From positions 1-47,020 of the forward strand of contig JAJTDO010000023.1 in NCBI GenBank assembly GCA_021300475.1: a DNA stretch of 47,020 bases. Reading direction: 5' to 3'. This document shows, piece after piece, positions 38,791 through 47,020 of the stretch; the stretch's first letter is position 1, and each line of letters begins with the position of its first letter. The notes beneath the pieces were generated by a model. It saw only the letters and a list, made by a program, of their open reading frames with translations. It did no database searches and was not told the origin of the DNA. Source of the stretch: Burkholderiales bacterium. GTDB lineage: Bacteria > Pseudomonadota > Gammaproteobacteria > Burkholderiales > Burkholderiaceae_B. The translations under genes were made by a program, and so were the position numbers.

Positions 38791-40914
38791 TTACTGACAG
38801 CGTTCAAGAAACAGACTGGAGGGTGGGTCTTCACCCCTTAATTCAATGGTTTTGAGGAAACCAGCGCGGGCTTTGGCAATATCGCCAGCGGTAAAGGCGC
38901 TCAAGGCCTCATCGTAAACATCGACCCACGCATATTGCGAACGGTCTTTGACATCGTCCGCCATGGCCAGCAACTCATAAACCACCACGGGTTCATTCTT
39001 GCCTTTTACGTGGGTCACATCCAGGCGACGGGCAACAATGTCGTACTTGGCCAACTCATAGGTGCTCTGCCCTATCATGCAGCGAATGCCATAACCCTTG
39101 CAGCCGCTTTCAAGCCGGCTGGCCAGATTCACCGGGTCGCCGACCACTGTGTAGTTGATACGGGCATGTGAACCGATGTTGCCAACAATGACGCGGCCCG
39201 TATTCACACCAATTCGCACATCGAGCTTGGAGGCCCACTCTGCCGGCCATTCGTCCCGCAACACCTCAAGTGTTTCCAGGCATTTCAAGGCTGCAGCGCA
39301 TGCCTTTGCAGGGTGCTCTTCATCGTAGAAGGGTGCGCCCCAGAAGGCCATTACGCAGTCGCCGATGAATTTGTCGATGGTGCCATCGACTGCCTCAATC
39401 TCTGCGGTCATCGCGCCGAAATAACGGTCCAGGTAAGGCACAATCTTGGGGCCCAGCGCCTCGGAAATGGTGGTGAAGCCCGCCAGATCCATGAACAGCA
39501 CGCTCATGGTCCGCTTTTCAGCATAGGGTTTTGCAACCACGCCATTGGCCAACAGTGTTTTAACCAAACCGGCAGGCAAGTATTTTCCAAATGACCCCAA
39601 ACCGGCTCCCATTTGCACCACAGAAATTGCGAGGTTGTGAATTTCAGTGATGTAGGAATTCACGGGGCGAATATCGGACAAGTTAAAGTTCGCGAGTTGG
39701 TGGGTTTGCTCGATAATTTCTGTCAGGGGTTTTACAAAACCACGCTGACTGATGAAAAGCGCAAACAAACTGGCCAACAAGGTAACGCCGATGACGATGA
39801 AAGCAACGTTTTGTGTGTTGGCAAGAATACGCTGGCTAAAATCGGATTCAGGCACCACGGTCAGCAGTATCCAGTTGTTTCGACCCACAGGCTCGGCAGA
39901 AACAAAATAGACGGTTTCACCCTGCTTGAACCGGATGGATGTACCCACACCGATGTTTTTGTAGTCTGAGATGCCCGCGCTCTCCAGCGCTTGTCTGGCT
40001 GTGGTCATGATCGGGCTTTGAACCTCGGAAATACGAGGGAGCTTCAAATCATCGGGCTTGGCTTCCTTGTCAGCCAGAAAGCTGACGGATTCACGTGAAG
40101 CAATAATGAAACCCCGGTCGTCCATCATGAAGGCGGAGCCTGTTTGCCCCACCCGCAAGGTGCGCATGTACTCAGAGAGTCGGTCGAGTTCGATGGCGAT
40201 GGTGACCACCGCTTGCAGGTCTTTGTCTTTCAACACGGTCAAGGCGGTGTTCACACCTGGGCGACCTGTACTGGAAAAAGAGTAGGTGTCGGTCACAATC
40301 GCTGCGCCCGTATTTTCTGCCGACATCGTGTACCACCGCCGGGTGGGCGCGTAGTAGTCATTCACCTTGGTGGTGGTTTTGTAAAAGGTGTACTCACCCC
40401 CATCCATTGCAAATAAACGCTCTGTGCGGTTCGCTGATTTTTTTGTTTCATCCCAGGCGCTGCTGATGCTTGAAATGCTTGAAGCATCCCTGCGTTGTGC
40501 GCCATAGTAATTGCCATTGGGCAAGCCGATACCCACAAAACTGTAGTAGTTGTTGGACTTCAAAAAGGACATCAACAGCGATTCGCGGGCGTTGGCACTT
40601 TTAATGTCGAGTGCGCCTTCCCTGATCAGGTCGGACATGACTTTTTGGTCTTGCAGGGCCGTGTTGATGACGGATGTGATCTCGGTTCGCAGTGAAGCAA
40701 TAATTTCGCGGTTGAGTTGCAGCGCAATGTCTTCGGTGTTTTTGGAGGACGTCCAGGCCCACGGCAAATGAATTGCCAATGCCGTCACCACAACGGTGAC
40801 AACCGTCACCAATAACAGACTGATGCGCAAGCCGAAACGCAACGAGTGGTTCGTTTCTAAAGGTACATCCGCATCTGGCTGTTTCATTGTAATTCTGTGT
40901 TCGAATTGAGTCAC
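38791..40914 (-). CDS. Membrane adenylate cyclase with dCache-like sensor
   Basis: About 707 residues (numbering from GTG 40920). One helix at 30-52, an extracytoplasmic dCache-like domain (about 55-365), a second helix (371-391), a HAMP-like linker and a class III cyclase domain (470-655). Metal Asp478 and Asp521, substrate-choosing Lys517 and Asp595, Asn598 and Arg602 are all present, which specifies ATP and predicts a working enzyme. A TPR-like tail follows. Start GTG 40914 has AGAGG 5 nt upstream; ATG 40887 is an alternative. It is the last gene of the cluster, 18 nt behind the binding protein, so ligand sensing probably controls cAMP. Confidence 0.9.
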   Translation of the reverse strand: MTQFEHRITMKQPDADVPLETNHSLRFGLRISLLLVTVVTVVVTALAIHLPWAWTSSKNTEDIALQLNREIIASLRTEITSVINTALQDQKVMSDLIREGALDIKSANARESLLMSFLKSNNYYSFVGIGLPNGNYYGAQRRDASSISSISSAWDETKKSANRTERLFAMDGGEYTFYKTTTKVNDYYAPTRRWYTMSAENTGAAIVTDTYSFSSTGRPGVNTALTVLKDKDLQAVVTIAIELDRLSEYMRTLRVGQTGSAFMMDDRGFIIASRESVSFLADKEAKPDDLKLPRISEVQSPIMTTARQALESAGISDYKNIGVGTSIRFKQGETVYFVSAEPVGRNNWILLTVVPESDFSQRILANTQNVAFIVIGVTLLASLFALFISQRGFVKPLTEIIEQTHQLANFNLSDIRPVNSYITEIHNLAISVVQMGAGLGSFGKYLPAGLVKTLLANGVVAKPYAEKRTMSVLFMDLAGFTTISEALGPKIVPYLDRYFGAMTAEIEAVDGTIDKFIGDCVMAFWGAPFYDEEHPAKACAAALKCLETLEVLRDEWPAEWASKLDVRIGVNTGRVIVGNIGSHARINYTVVGDPVNLASRLESGCKGYGIRCMIGQSTYELAKYDIVARRLDVTHVKGKNEPVVVYELLAMADDVKDRSQYAWVDVYDEALSAFTAGDIAKARAGFLKTIELRGEDPPSSLFLERCQ

Positions 40915-40932
40915 ATGCACCTCTGGATTTTT

Positions 40933-42159
40933 TTATTGTGTATTTACAGCCGCCTCAGCCAGCACGCGAACACCTTTTGAGCGGATCAACTGTCCATCAC
41001 CGTTGTAAACGGAGCTGGCTTTTTCAAACAGGGAGAAAGGTATTTTAAGGCCGACTTGTCTGGCCTTTTTGAAATTGATGGCAACCTCCGGCGGAGAAAC
41101 AATACCCACGGGCAAGCTGCCCACAGAGGCTTTGCCATTGATGACGTTAAAGCCATACAACGCAGCCAGGTAGCCGTTCTCTTCAAAGCCAATGCCGATG
41201 GACATTACTGCGCTGTCGTCTCCGGGGCGCACAACGTCGGGTACGGCGCTAAGCACAGCCACGTTTTCAGTGTAACGGTTGATGACACCGATTCTGGAAA
41301 AAATGGCGGTGCTGCCTGTGATCCAAAAAATACTGTCAGACAACGCGGCGTCTGTTTTTTTCATCTCTGCAATCGCCAGAGGAATATTCTGTGCCAGCAG
41401 TTCGTCGGCTGTTTCCGGCCCTTCGATTTTCACCCACTGAACGTTGATGCCGCGCGACTTTGCAATTGTTTCAAGGGGTATGGCCTGCGTTTGCATCGCG
41501 CTGCTGTTTTTCTTGTCCACCATGATGGCAATGTTGATGAGCTTGGGCTTGATTTGAAGCAGATAGCTCATTTGCACATCCACCGGCATGTTCAGCGAGG
41601 TGAAGGCAATTTTCGTATTGCTGCCTTCCGTGTAGGACGGCGTGATGCCCATCAGGACCGGGTCTTTGGCACAGACGGTGACAATCGGAATTTTTCCGTT
41701 TTTATAAAATTGATGTACAAAAGAAACCGATTCGGATCCCATGGCAAACACCAGATCAAACTTTTCCTTTTCGGCAGCCTGCATGGCCTGATGCCCCAAG
41801 GCAGCCTGATTTTGAAAGTTGATGGCACGGACTTTTGCAGCCACACCCTTTTGGGCATACACCGTCAGAATTTTCGAAATGGCCGTGTTGTAGGCCAAAG
41901 AAGCACGTGGGTACAAAAACAGGATTTTTTTGTCCGCCATTGCGTGCCCGGCATGCTTTGCTTGCAAGGAAGCAGAAAATTGCGAGTCGGCGTCTGGCTT
42001 GATTACCCAGGATTGGGCCGCCTCTTCTGAAATTTTTAACCAGTCACCCAACACAACGGGCGCTGAAGGTGGCAGCGGAGCCAGTTGTGCCATGCTTTGA
42101 TGAGATGAAAAGCCAAACAAAACCAGCAAAGGGAAGATGATTTTTGAGAGAGTCGTCAT
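40933..42159 (-). CDS. Periplasmic ABC-type substrate-binding protein
   Basis: This 408-residue protein has a signal peptide ending SMAQ and a two-lobe periplasmic binding fold resembling PF04392 (ABC_sub_bind): KILFLYPRASLAYN, VFAMGSESV, IPIVTVCAKDPVLMG and IFWITGSTAIFSR. Relatives bind small metabolites such as aromatic amino acids or nucleosides. No ABC permease or ATPase is near; instead it overlaps the MFS stop by 4 nt (ATGA) and precedes the cyclase. This suggests it hands a ligand to a sensor rather than to an ABC importer. Confidence 0.88.
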   Translation of the reverse strand: MTTLSKIIFPLLVLFGFSSHQSMAQLAPLPPSAPVVLGDWLKISEEAAQSWVIKPDADSQFSASLQAKHAGHAMADKKILFLYPRASLAYNTAISKILTVYAQKGVAAKVRAINFQNQAALGHQAMQAAEKEKFDLVFAMGSESVSFVHQFYKNGKIPIVTVCAKDPVLMGITPSYTEGSNTKIAFTSLNMPVDVQMSYLLQIKPKLINIAIMVDKKNSSAMQTQAIPLETIAKSRGINVQWVKIEGPETADELLAQNIPLAIAEMKKTDAALSDSIFWITGSTAIFSRIGVINRYTENVAVLSAVPDVVRPGDDSAVMSIGIGFEENGYLAALYGFNVINGKASVGSLPVGIVSPPEVAINFKKARQVGLKIPFSLFEKASSVYNGDGQLIRSKGVRVLAEAAVNTQ

Positions 42160-44438
42160 TGCTCGTCTACCGCCAAAACAGGTGAATCGGTTCGGTTATT
42201 TTGCAGAACCGCAAAAATAAGTGCCAGCAAGATCAAGGCCGCTCCGATGTAAAGCAGACCTTCGGTTTTACCGCCACCAAACAGCAGCACCTGGCCCACC
42301 AACAAAGGCCCCAATACGTGACCAACGCGTTCGCTAAAGCGGTAATAAGACGCCACCGGTGCGGCGCCATACTGATGGGCTGCATCTGAATTTGCAACCA
42401 GCGTAACCACAGGTGCATTAATGGCACCGTGACAGAAACCGATGATCAGCACAGTAAACACAACGCCAATGGCAACCGCGAGGTAGGCCTCTGGATACAG
42501 GCTGTAAATCAGACCCAGCCCGCCGATACTGGCAACGGCAAAACCGGAACTGAGCATGGCGAACCCCACCGAACGAGACAAAGCTTCAGGCTTCTTGCTG
42601 CGTTTGGCAAGCACTTGGTTCACCAACAACACACCCACGGCATAGAACATCAACATCTGACCGATTTCTTCCTTCTCAAAGGCCATTTGCGTCAGCAACA
42701 ACGGTAAGGCGTAAACCACCACACCCGTCATGACAGCTTTGCTGGGAATGCCCACCAATAGGGCTGGAAGGCTGAACGTTTTGTCTTTCCAAAACTGCAG
42801 GTAAGACGCTGGCCTGGGCTTTGCTGCGACGGCTGAGGCTGTGCTCAGCGTTGCGGGCGTGGTCAGCACAGAACACAAGGCAAGAATGATGAGCGCTGTT
42901 GTCGCCACAATAATGAACACGCCGCTGGTATTGACATACAGAACCATCAGGGAGCCCAGCGCCAGGCCGCAAATCATGCCGGCATTGAACTGATAGACGA
43001 TGGATGAATTGGCACCCAACGTACCGTTTTTACTAGTCCAGCGCAGCAACAACGACTGGACAGCAATAAACACCATACCTTGGCCTGCGCCAGAGAGCGC
43101 ACGCGATGCAACGCATGCAGCGTAGGCATCAAAGGTCAGCAGCGTCAAAGCTCCCAGACACATCAAGGAGGCGCCCAGCCATAACAAACGGCGGGGATCC
43201 TTGGCTGCCGCATAACGGTCTGCCGGCAACAAAACGCTGGCAAAACAGAAGAAATAGGACATGAAGGCCATGGACACTGCATAGGGCGGCAGATCCTCCT
43301 GCACGGCCAGATTCTTGATCAACTGGGGCAAGAAGGAAGCGGTGAGGTTGTCCGCAAATACAGCCAAAAACAACAGGGACGAGGCTTTTGCAGACTCGTG
43401 TGTGGAATGGTCCGCGGCAGAGACTGCCTTGCCGTTTTTAACCTCAAAACTGTTGAGTAATTTCAAAAACAAAATAGCCAACAAATTGCTGGCAATAAAA
43501 AGCGCTGCAAAGTTTTTCAAGTTGCGGGCAATCGCCATGTAGACGACGCTTCTAGGCAGCGTGAGCCCGACGGAAAGCGCCTGGCCTGAGGGATGGTTAA
43601 TGGCGGACTCAATAAGAATATCGTCCTCCAGACCCAGATGAATCTCCTCGCTGCCGACACTTTGGTACTTTAATTGTTGGTCAATACGGACTTGTATGCT
43701 GGAAATGCTGGGATTGCGTTTACGGTAGTCATCCAGCATTTCGGGAATTTCGGTCAGATCGTCAAACACCAACTGGTTGTCGAACACCGAGGCGATTCGT
43801 GTGGTCAAACTGGTGCTCAACATTGAGGCCGTGGACTTTGCGCCGTAGGAATAAATGCCCAACATCAAGAACACAATCAGAAGGGTCTGAAAGGACAGAC
43901 CCAGCAGCAGGATTTTTTGTTGGGCGCCTTCCGGATTTTCATCATCCAGACGCTTCAACAGGAACCAAGTCAGCACCAAAGCAATAACAACCGCACTGGC
44001 GATCAACATGTAAAGATAGGGAGACAGGGCTTGAGAGTTCGTGTCGCCATCAATTGAGAGGGTTAGCGCACCGACGGTCTCAAACTTGCTGCGCAGGGGC
44101 AACTCCACTTTAAAATCGCTGGGGTTGAGTTGGTCGCTGTCAAACAGTGCCATGGCGGCGTTGTCCGTGATGCGTACGGAACGCAACAAGGCATCGGCTT
44201 TTTTCAAATCAGCCGCAAGGATCTTGAAGCCTACAAACTGGTCCAATGGCAGGCCGGCCCGCAAGTGCGACTCAATCTGGTTTTGAATAATTTCACCTTG
44301 AGCCGTCATCCGGATTGTTTGAAATCTGGCGTTGGTTCGGGAAATTTCGCCGTAAGCCACATACACAAGCAACAGCACAGAAGCCAGCGCTACGGCAAGA
44401 ATGCCCAAGACTTGTTTGATAGATTTTTTAGTGTGCAT
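42156..44438 (-). CDS. MFS transporter with two extracytoplasmic sensor-like modules
   Basis: The 760-residue protein combines two parts. Residues 1-330 have four helices (about 10-30, 141-161, 176-199, 307-329) bounding two extracytoplasmic modules (31-140 and 200-306) rich in charged residues, somewhat like Cache/PAS sensor domains. Residues 355-750 are a 12-helix MFS transporter (VFADNLTASFLPQL, GAGQGMVFIAVQ, GFCHGAINAPVV). Normal MFS proteins are about 400 residues. It begins 33 nt behind the ATP-grasp gene without a clear ribosome site and overlaps the binding-protein gene. Cargo unknown. Confidence 0.85.
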   Translation of the reverse strand: MHTKKSIKQVLGILAVALASVLLLVYVAYGEISRTNARFQTIRMTAQGEIIQNQIESHLRAGLPLDQFVGFKILAADLKKADALLRSVRITDNAAMALFDSDQLNPSDFKVELPLRSKFETVGALTLSIDGDTNSQALSPYLYMLIASAVVIALVLTWFLLKRLDDENPEGAQQKILLLGLSFQTLLIVFLMLGIYSYGAKSTASMLSTSLTTRIASVFDNQLVFDDLTEIPEMLDDYRKRNPSISSIQVRIDQQLKYQSVGSEEIHLGLEDDILIESAINHPSGQALSVGLTLPRSVVYMAIARNLKNFAALFIASNLLAILFLKLLNSFEVKNGKAVSAADHSTHESAKASSLLFLAVFADNLTASFLPQLIKNLAVQEDLPPYAVSMAFMSYFFCFASVLLPADRYAAAKDPRRLLWLGASLMCLGALTLLTFDAYAACVASRALSGAGQGMVFIAVQSLLLRWTSKNGTLGANSSIVYQFNAGMICGLALGSLMVLYVNTSGVFIIVATTALIILALCSVLTTPATLSTASAVAAKPRPASYLQFWKDKTFSLPALLVGIPSKAVMTGVVVYALPLLLTQMAFEKEEIGQMLMFYAVGVLLVNQVLAKRSKKPEALSRSVGFAMLSSGFAVASIGGLGLIYSLYPEAYLAVAIGVVFTVLIIGFCHGAINAPVVTLVANSDAAHQYGAAPVASYYRFSERVGHVLGPLLVGQVLLFGGGKTEGLLYIGAALILLALIFAVLQNNRTDSPVLAVDEQ

Positions 44439-44471
44439 CGTGTGGGGAGAGGGCTTTCAACCAATGTTGCA

Positions 44472-45641
44472 TTAATGTTCAAGAAAACGTGAGAGCGATA
44501 CCGCATATTCCGGTCGCTTGGTCAAGAATGCGTAGACCCGGTCTGCCAGCAAGGAAAGAATCAGGTCGTCATAAGTTAAACCGTGCAGGTGCAAACCAGC
44601 CGCCATCAAGGAGACAACTGATTCTTCAGGATACTTCAGATCAGGTTTGGGATTGGCTTCAAGGATGAAAATCTCGCCCTCGGCATTCGCCCGAAAATCC
44701 ACACGAACTGTAGACTCCAGCCCCAGACGCATGTGCAGCTTTTGCGTGATGGCGGTCAGACGTTGTGCAGCCGGATCAGAGGCGTCTTGTGACAGCAGAC
44801 GCAAACGCCCCAAACCGATGGGACGCAGGTCTTTGGAGGTAAAAATGCGCTCGCCATCGTCAAGCAAACGCTCAATGACGGAAAAAACAAATGAACTTGG
44901 CTGAATTTCAACCGAACCGCCCCGGCAAACCACCGGACCGGAGACCCCGGCGGTGTATTCCGGACCTTCCAGAAACTCTTCAACCAGCACCGTGTTGCCT
45001 GTGCTTGAAAACACAGCCCTCACCGCTTCCATGACGCCGGAGCGAGGCACGCAGTGCACATGCAACGATGCGCGACCGGAAACCGGTTTGACGATGAAAT
45101 CGCCTTGATAGTCGGAAAACAGCTTTAAAAAGTCGCGGCGCTGGGTAACGTCGTCACCCTCCTCACCCACGTTGATGGTGACATAGCGGGCCGTTGGCAA
45201 ACCCAAAGAGGCCACCACATGCTTGAAAATATGCTTGTTGTCCAACAAGGCCGCATTCAATGGATTGTGGCCCACATAAGGGATGCCGCACATTTCAAGG
45301 ATGGAAGGCGCATGACTGGTGGAGGACAAACCCTGCAATCCGGCAGAGTTGATCCAGGCCAGATCAATTTTCAGCGCTTTCAGACGCTGCGGCAGGTTCA
45401 TGTCCTCGGGCAGCAAAGTGACATGGTGAAACCCGGACCGCTGCAAACTGTTTTTAATATCGGTTGCAACTTCAATATACGACTTGTTTGACCGCGGGTT
45501 GCGGGTTGCAAACACAACAGATTCTGGATCTTCAACATTGCCGCCATGAATGACCGCGATGCGGCAGTCTGCCTTCATTCGATCAAGTATGTCTGATAAT
45601 GACTTGGCCTCTAACGGGATACCCCCTACGGCAGATTTCAA
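44472..45641 (-). CDS. Ddl-like ATP-grasp ligase
   Basis: The 389-residue protein resembles D-Ala-D-Ala ligase: N-terminal IAVIHGGN, DLAWINSAGLQG and CGIPYVGHNPLNAALLDNKH, then ATP-grasp parts DFIVKPVSGRAS, LVEEFLEGPEYTAGV, VRVDFRANAEGEIFILEANPKPDL. Ddl usually has a substrate-binding NTxPGM segment; here it is NPKPDL, so the product may not be D-Ala-D-Ala. The TTG start at 45641 has GGAG 6 nt upstream; the ATG at 45578 lacks such a site. It is first in the cluster, ahead of the sensor-MFS gene. Confidence 0.85.
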   Translation of the reverse strand: MKSAVGGIPLEAKSLSDILDRMKADCRIAVIHGGNVEDPESVVFATRNPRSNKSYIEVATDIKNSLQRSGFHHVTLLPEDMNLPQRLKALKIDLAWINSAGLQGLSSTSHAPSILEMCGIPYVGHNPLNAALLDNKHIFKHVVASLGLPTARYVTINVGEEGDDVTQRRDFLKLFSDYQGDFIVKPVSGRASLHVHCVPRSGVMEAVRAVFSSTGNTVLVEEFLEGPEYTAGVSGPVVCRGGSVEIQPSSFVFSVIERLLDDGERIFTSKDLRPIGLGRLRLLSQDASDPAAQRLTAITQKLHMRLGLESTVRVDFRANAEGEIFILEANPKPDLKYPEESVVSLMAAGLHLHGLTYDDLILSLLADRVYAFLTKRPEYAVSLSRFLEH

Positions 45642-45945
45642 TGCTTACTCCAAAAGACGGTTGCAGTTTTCATGCCGCAGTAACTCGGGACAAATGAAGC
45701 GATGGCATGAAAATGCGTGTAGGGTAGGAATCTTAAACCCTGATAAACGTTGGGGGGTTACATTTTCTTGCAGTGCAGAAAAACCGAACTTCTTGATTAC
45801 ACAGTGCTGTTTTACAGGCTCTGATGCAATTGGGCCCCGAGTTTATGGATTGAGTCTTGTCAGTGCACTACACTATCACTTTTCGATCTTTTACCGCACC
45901 ACAATCAGGGCGGAAATGCCCACCCTGAACCACAAGGAATTTTTT
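45642..45945. other. 304-nt divergent intergenic region
   Basis: The gap separates the ATP-grasp cluster (minus) from the Uup-like gene (plus). It contains the 45667-45713 inverted repeat, AT-rich stretches, and a weak plus-strand promoter candidate (TTGAGT, 18 nt, TATCAC around 45850-45880). I found no ORF of note and no tRNA or other recognisable RNA gene. AAGGA lies about 6 nt ahead of the ABC-F ATG. Confidence 0.6.
45667..45713. repeat. Perfect 10-bp inverted repeat upstream of the ATP-grasp gene
   Basis: TTTTCATGCC (45667-45676) and GGCATGAAAA (45704-45713) are exact reverse complements with a 27-nt spacer, 25 nt ahead of the TTG start. In the minus-strand message they could form a long-loop hairpin before the ribosome site GGAG; in DNA they could be a dyad operator with half-sites 37 nt centre to centre. 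Sequence alone does not decide between these. Confidence 0.6.
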
Positions 45946-47020
45946 ATGCTGCTCGGATTAAAGAGCATCGATCTGAGAATTGGCAAAACCATTCTACTGG
46001 ATCAAGTCAGTTTTTCATTGCTACCAAAAGAACGCGTCGCACTTTTAGGCCGCAACGGCATGGGTAAAAGCACGTTGCTGCGAATTATTCTGCGTACACA
46101 GGCCGCCGATGACGGCGAAGTGGTCTATTCAGACGGGTTGGTGATCCGCTGCCTCGAACAAGAGGTACCGGCTTCGCAAGACAAAACCGTGTTCGACATG
46201 GTGGCACGCGGCCTGGGCGACATTGGCGAGCATTTGGCCGCCTACCACCACGCGATCATGCACACACCAGACGATATGGATACCATCGGGCGACTGCATG
46301 CGGCCATTGACGCGGCGGAGGCCTGGAATCTGGACAGCAAGGTGGAATCCGCCCTCACCCGCATGAAACTCGATGGCGAGGCGCAGTTCGGCAGCCTGTC
46401 GGGGGGAATGAAGCGTCGCGTCATGCTGGCGCAGGCGCTGGTGGTGGATCCGGATGTGTTGTTGCTGGACGAGCCCACCAACCACCTGGACATTCCCAGC
46501 ATCCTCATGCTCGAAGAGGTTGTTCAAAACTTCAAGGGCGCCGTGCTGTTCATCAGCCACGACCGAAGCTTCATGCGCCGCATTGCCACCCGTGTCTGCG
46601 ACTTGGACCGCGGCAAGCTGATGTCATGGTCCGGCGGCTACGAAGGCTACCTGAAAGGCAAAGAGGAATACCTGCATGCTGAAGAAAAGGCCAACGCCTT
46701 GTTTGACAAGCGTCTGGCTCAGGAAGAGATCTGGATTCGCAGGGGCGTTGAAGCCCGGCGATGCCGCAATCAGGGGCGCGTCAAGGAACTCATGGACATG
46801 CGACGCACCTACAGTGAGCGGCGCAACCAGGTCGGTCAGGCCAATATGCAAGTTCAGGAAGCCGAACGCAGCGGCAAACTGGTGGCCGAGGTAAACAACG
46901 TCAGCCACAGTTTCGGGCAGCAGCAACTGGTGCGCGATTTTTCAGCCATTATTTTGCGGGGTGAAAAAATTTCCATCATCGGCCCCAACGGCGCCGGAAA
47001 AACCACCTTGCTGCAAATCG
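45946..47020 (+). CDS. uup: ABC-F ATPase, Uup-like (partial)
   Basis: The gene runs off the window end. The first 358 residues show one ABC domain with Walker A LGRNGMGKSTLL, signature LSGGMKRRVMLAQA, Walker B VLLLDEPTNHLD and the H-loop ISHDR. A linker and then WIRRGVEARRCRNQGRV follow, typical of Uup, and a second Walker A (GPNGAGKTTLL) begins at the edge. Soluble, no membrane segments. Uup acts on ribosomes and suppresses precise transposon excision. The ATG at 45946 has AAGGA upstream. Confidence 0.96.
   Translation, partial: MLLGLKSIDLRIGKTILLDQVSFSLLPKERVALLGRNGMGKSTLLRIILRTQAADDGEVVYSDGLVIRCLEQEVPASQDKTVFDMVARGLGDIGEHLAAYHHAIMHTPDDMDTIGRLHAAIDAAEAWNLDSKVESALTRMKLDGEAQFGSLSGGMKRRVMLAQALVVDPDVLLLDEPTNHLDIPSILMLEEVVQNFKGAVLFISHDRSFMRRIATRVCDLDRGKLMSWSGGYEGYLKGKEEYLHAEEKANALFDKRLAQEEIWIRRGVEARRCRNQGRVKELMDMRRTYSERRNQVGQANMQVQEAERSGKLVAEVNNVSHSFGQQQLVRDFSAIILRGEKISIIGPNGAGKTTLLQI

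Noticed and set aside
38791-40914. Guanylate rather than adenylate cyclase
   Set aside because: Substrate-choosing residues are Lys517 and Asp595, the ATP pair; a Glu/Cys or similar pair would be expected for GTP.
41056-42030. A 324-residue open reading on the plus strand
   Set aside because: It is antisense to the binding-protein gene, has low-complexity His/Gly/Asp-rich composition typical of a shadow frame, and no ribosome site or known domain.

Overview
The window looks like chromosomal DNA of a betaproteobacterium of the order Burkholderiales. A Limnobacter-like relative is my best guess, but that is inference from gene order and protein flavour; no search was run. Supporting signs are the tRNA-Tyr/Gly/Thr-tuf operon, a PhaM-type polyhydroxybutyrate granule protein, the mreBCD-mrdA-rodA block beside gatCAB, and a biotin ligase/type III pantothenate kinase pair. 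I see no phage, insertion sequence, CRISPR array or integrase.

Layout. 1-572 (minus): tRNA-Tyr, tRNA-Gly, tRNA-Thr and the start of tuf, with a promoter that ends at the start codon of the divergent ampG. 573-3939 (plus): AmpG-like permease, a short-chain dehydrogenase and a secreted hydrolase-fold protein. 4035-7265 (minus): glmU-glmS, making UDP-GlcNAc. 7292-8146 (plus): a DUF6279-type lipoprotein head-to-head with glmU. 8130-16150 (minus): a long run of yqaA, a SPOR protein, dsbA, rlpA, hslV, hslU, a PCu(A)C copper chaperone, argB, phaM and a FIST protein. 16216-17742: ilvA. 17747-23374: ttcA, a COG1565-type methyltransferase, a fused BirA-CoaX enzyme with a small membrane protein behind it, and a VanZ-like protein. 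23425-25946: ferredoxin, hydrolase, D,D-carboxypeptidase and a YbeD-like protein. 25967-27527: pyrE and exodeoxyribonuclease III, divergent. 27538-32892 (minus): mreB-mreC-mreD-mrdA-rodA, the elongasome. 33064-38701: gatCAB, a DUF4136 lipoprotein, a Nudix protein and an alpha/beta hydrolase. 38791-45641 (minus): an unusual four-gene cluster. 45946-end: a Uup-like ABC-F ATPase.

How the genes work together. Much of the window serves the cell envelope: precursor synthesis (GlmS, GlmU), muropeptide recycling (AmpG), trimming and septal processing (DacA, RlpA, SPOR proteins), oxidative folding (DsbA) and rod-shape synthesis (MreBCD, PBP2, RodA). Two envelope genes look damaged. mreD has lost the coding sequence for its last membrane helix and changes frame at a 7-bp inverted repeat, while its old tail and stop survive in another frame. 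The SPOR gene behind yqaA has no membrane anchor and lies in the same reading frame as yqaA, separated only by TAA CCC.

The best candidate for an undescribed system is 38791-45641: a Ddl-like ATP-grasp ligase, a 760-residue MFS protein carrying two extracytoplasmic modules, a periplasmic binding protein with no ABC permease or ATPase nearby, and a membrane adenylate cyclase with a dCache-like sensor. The genes are tightly packed on one strand, and a perfect 10-bp inverted repeat lies just ahead of the first start codon. I propose a make/export/sense circuit with cAMP as output; the domain calls are well supported, the circuit is a hypothesis.
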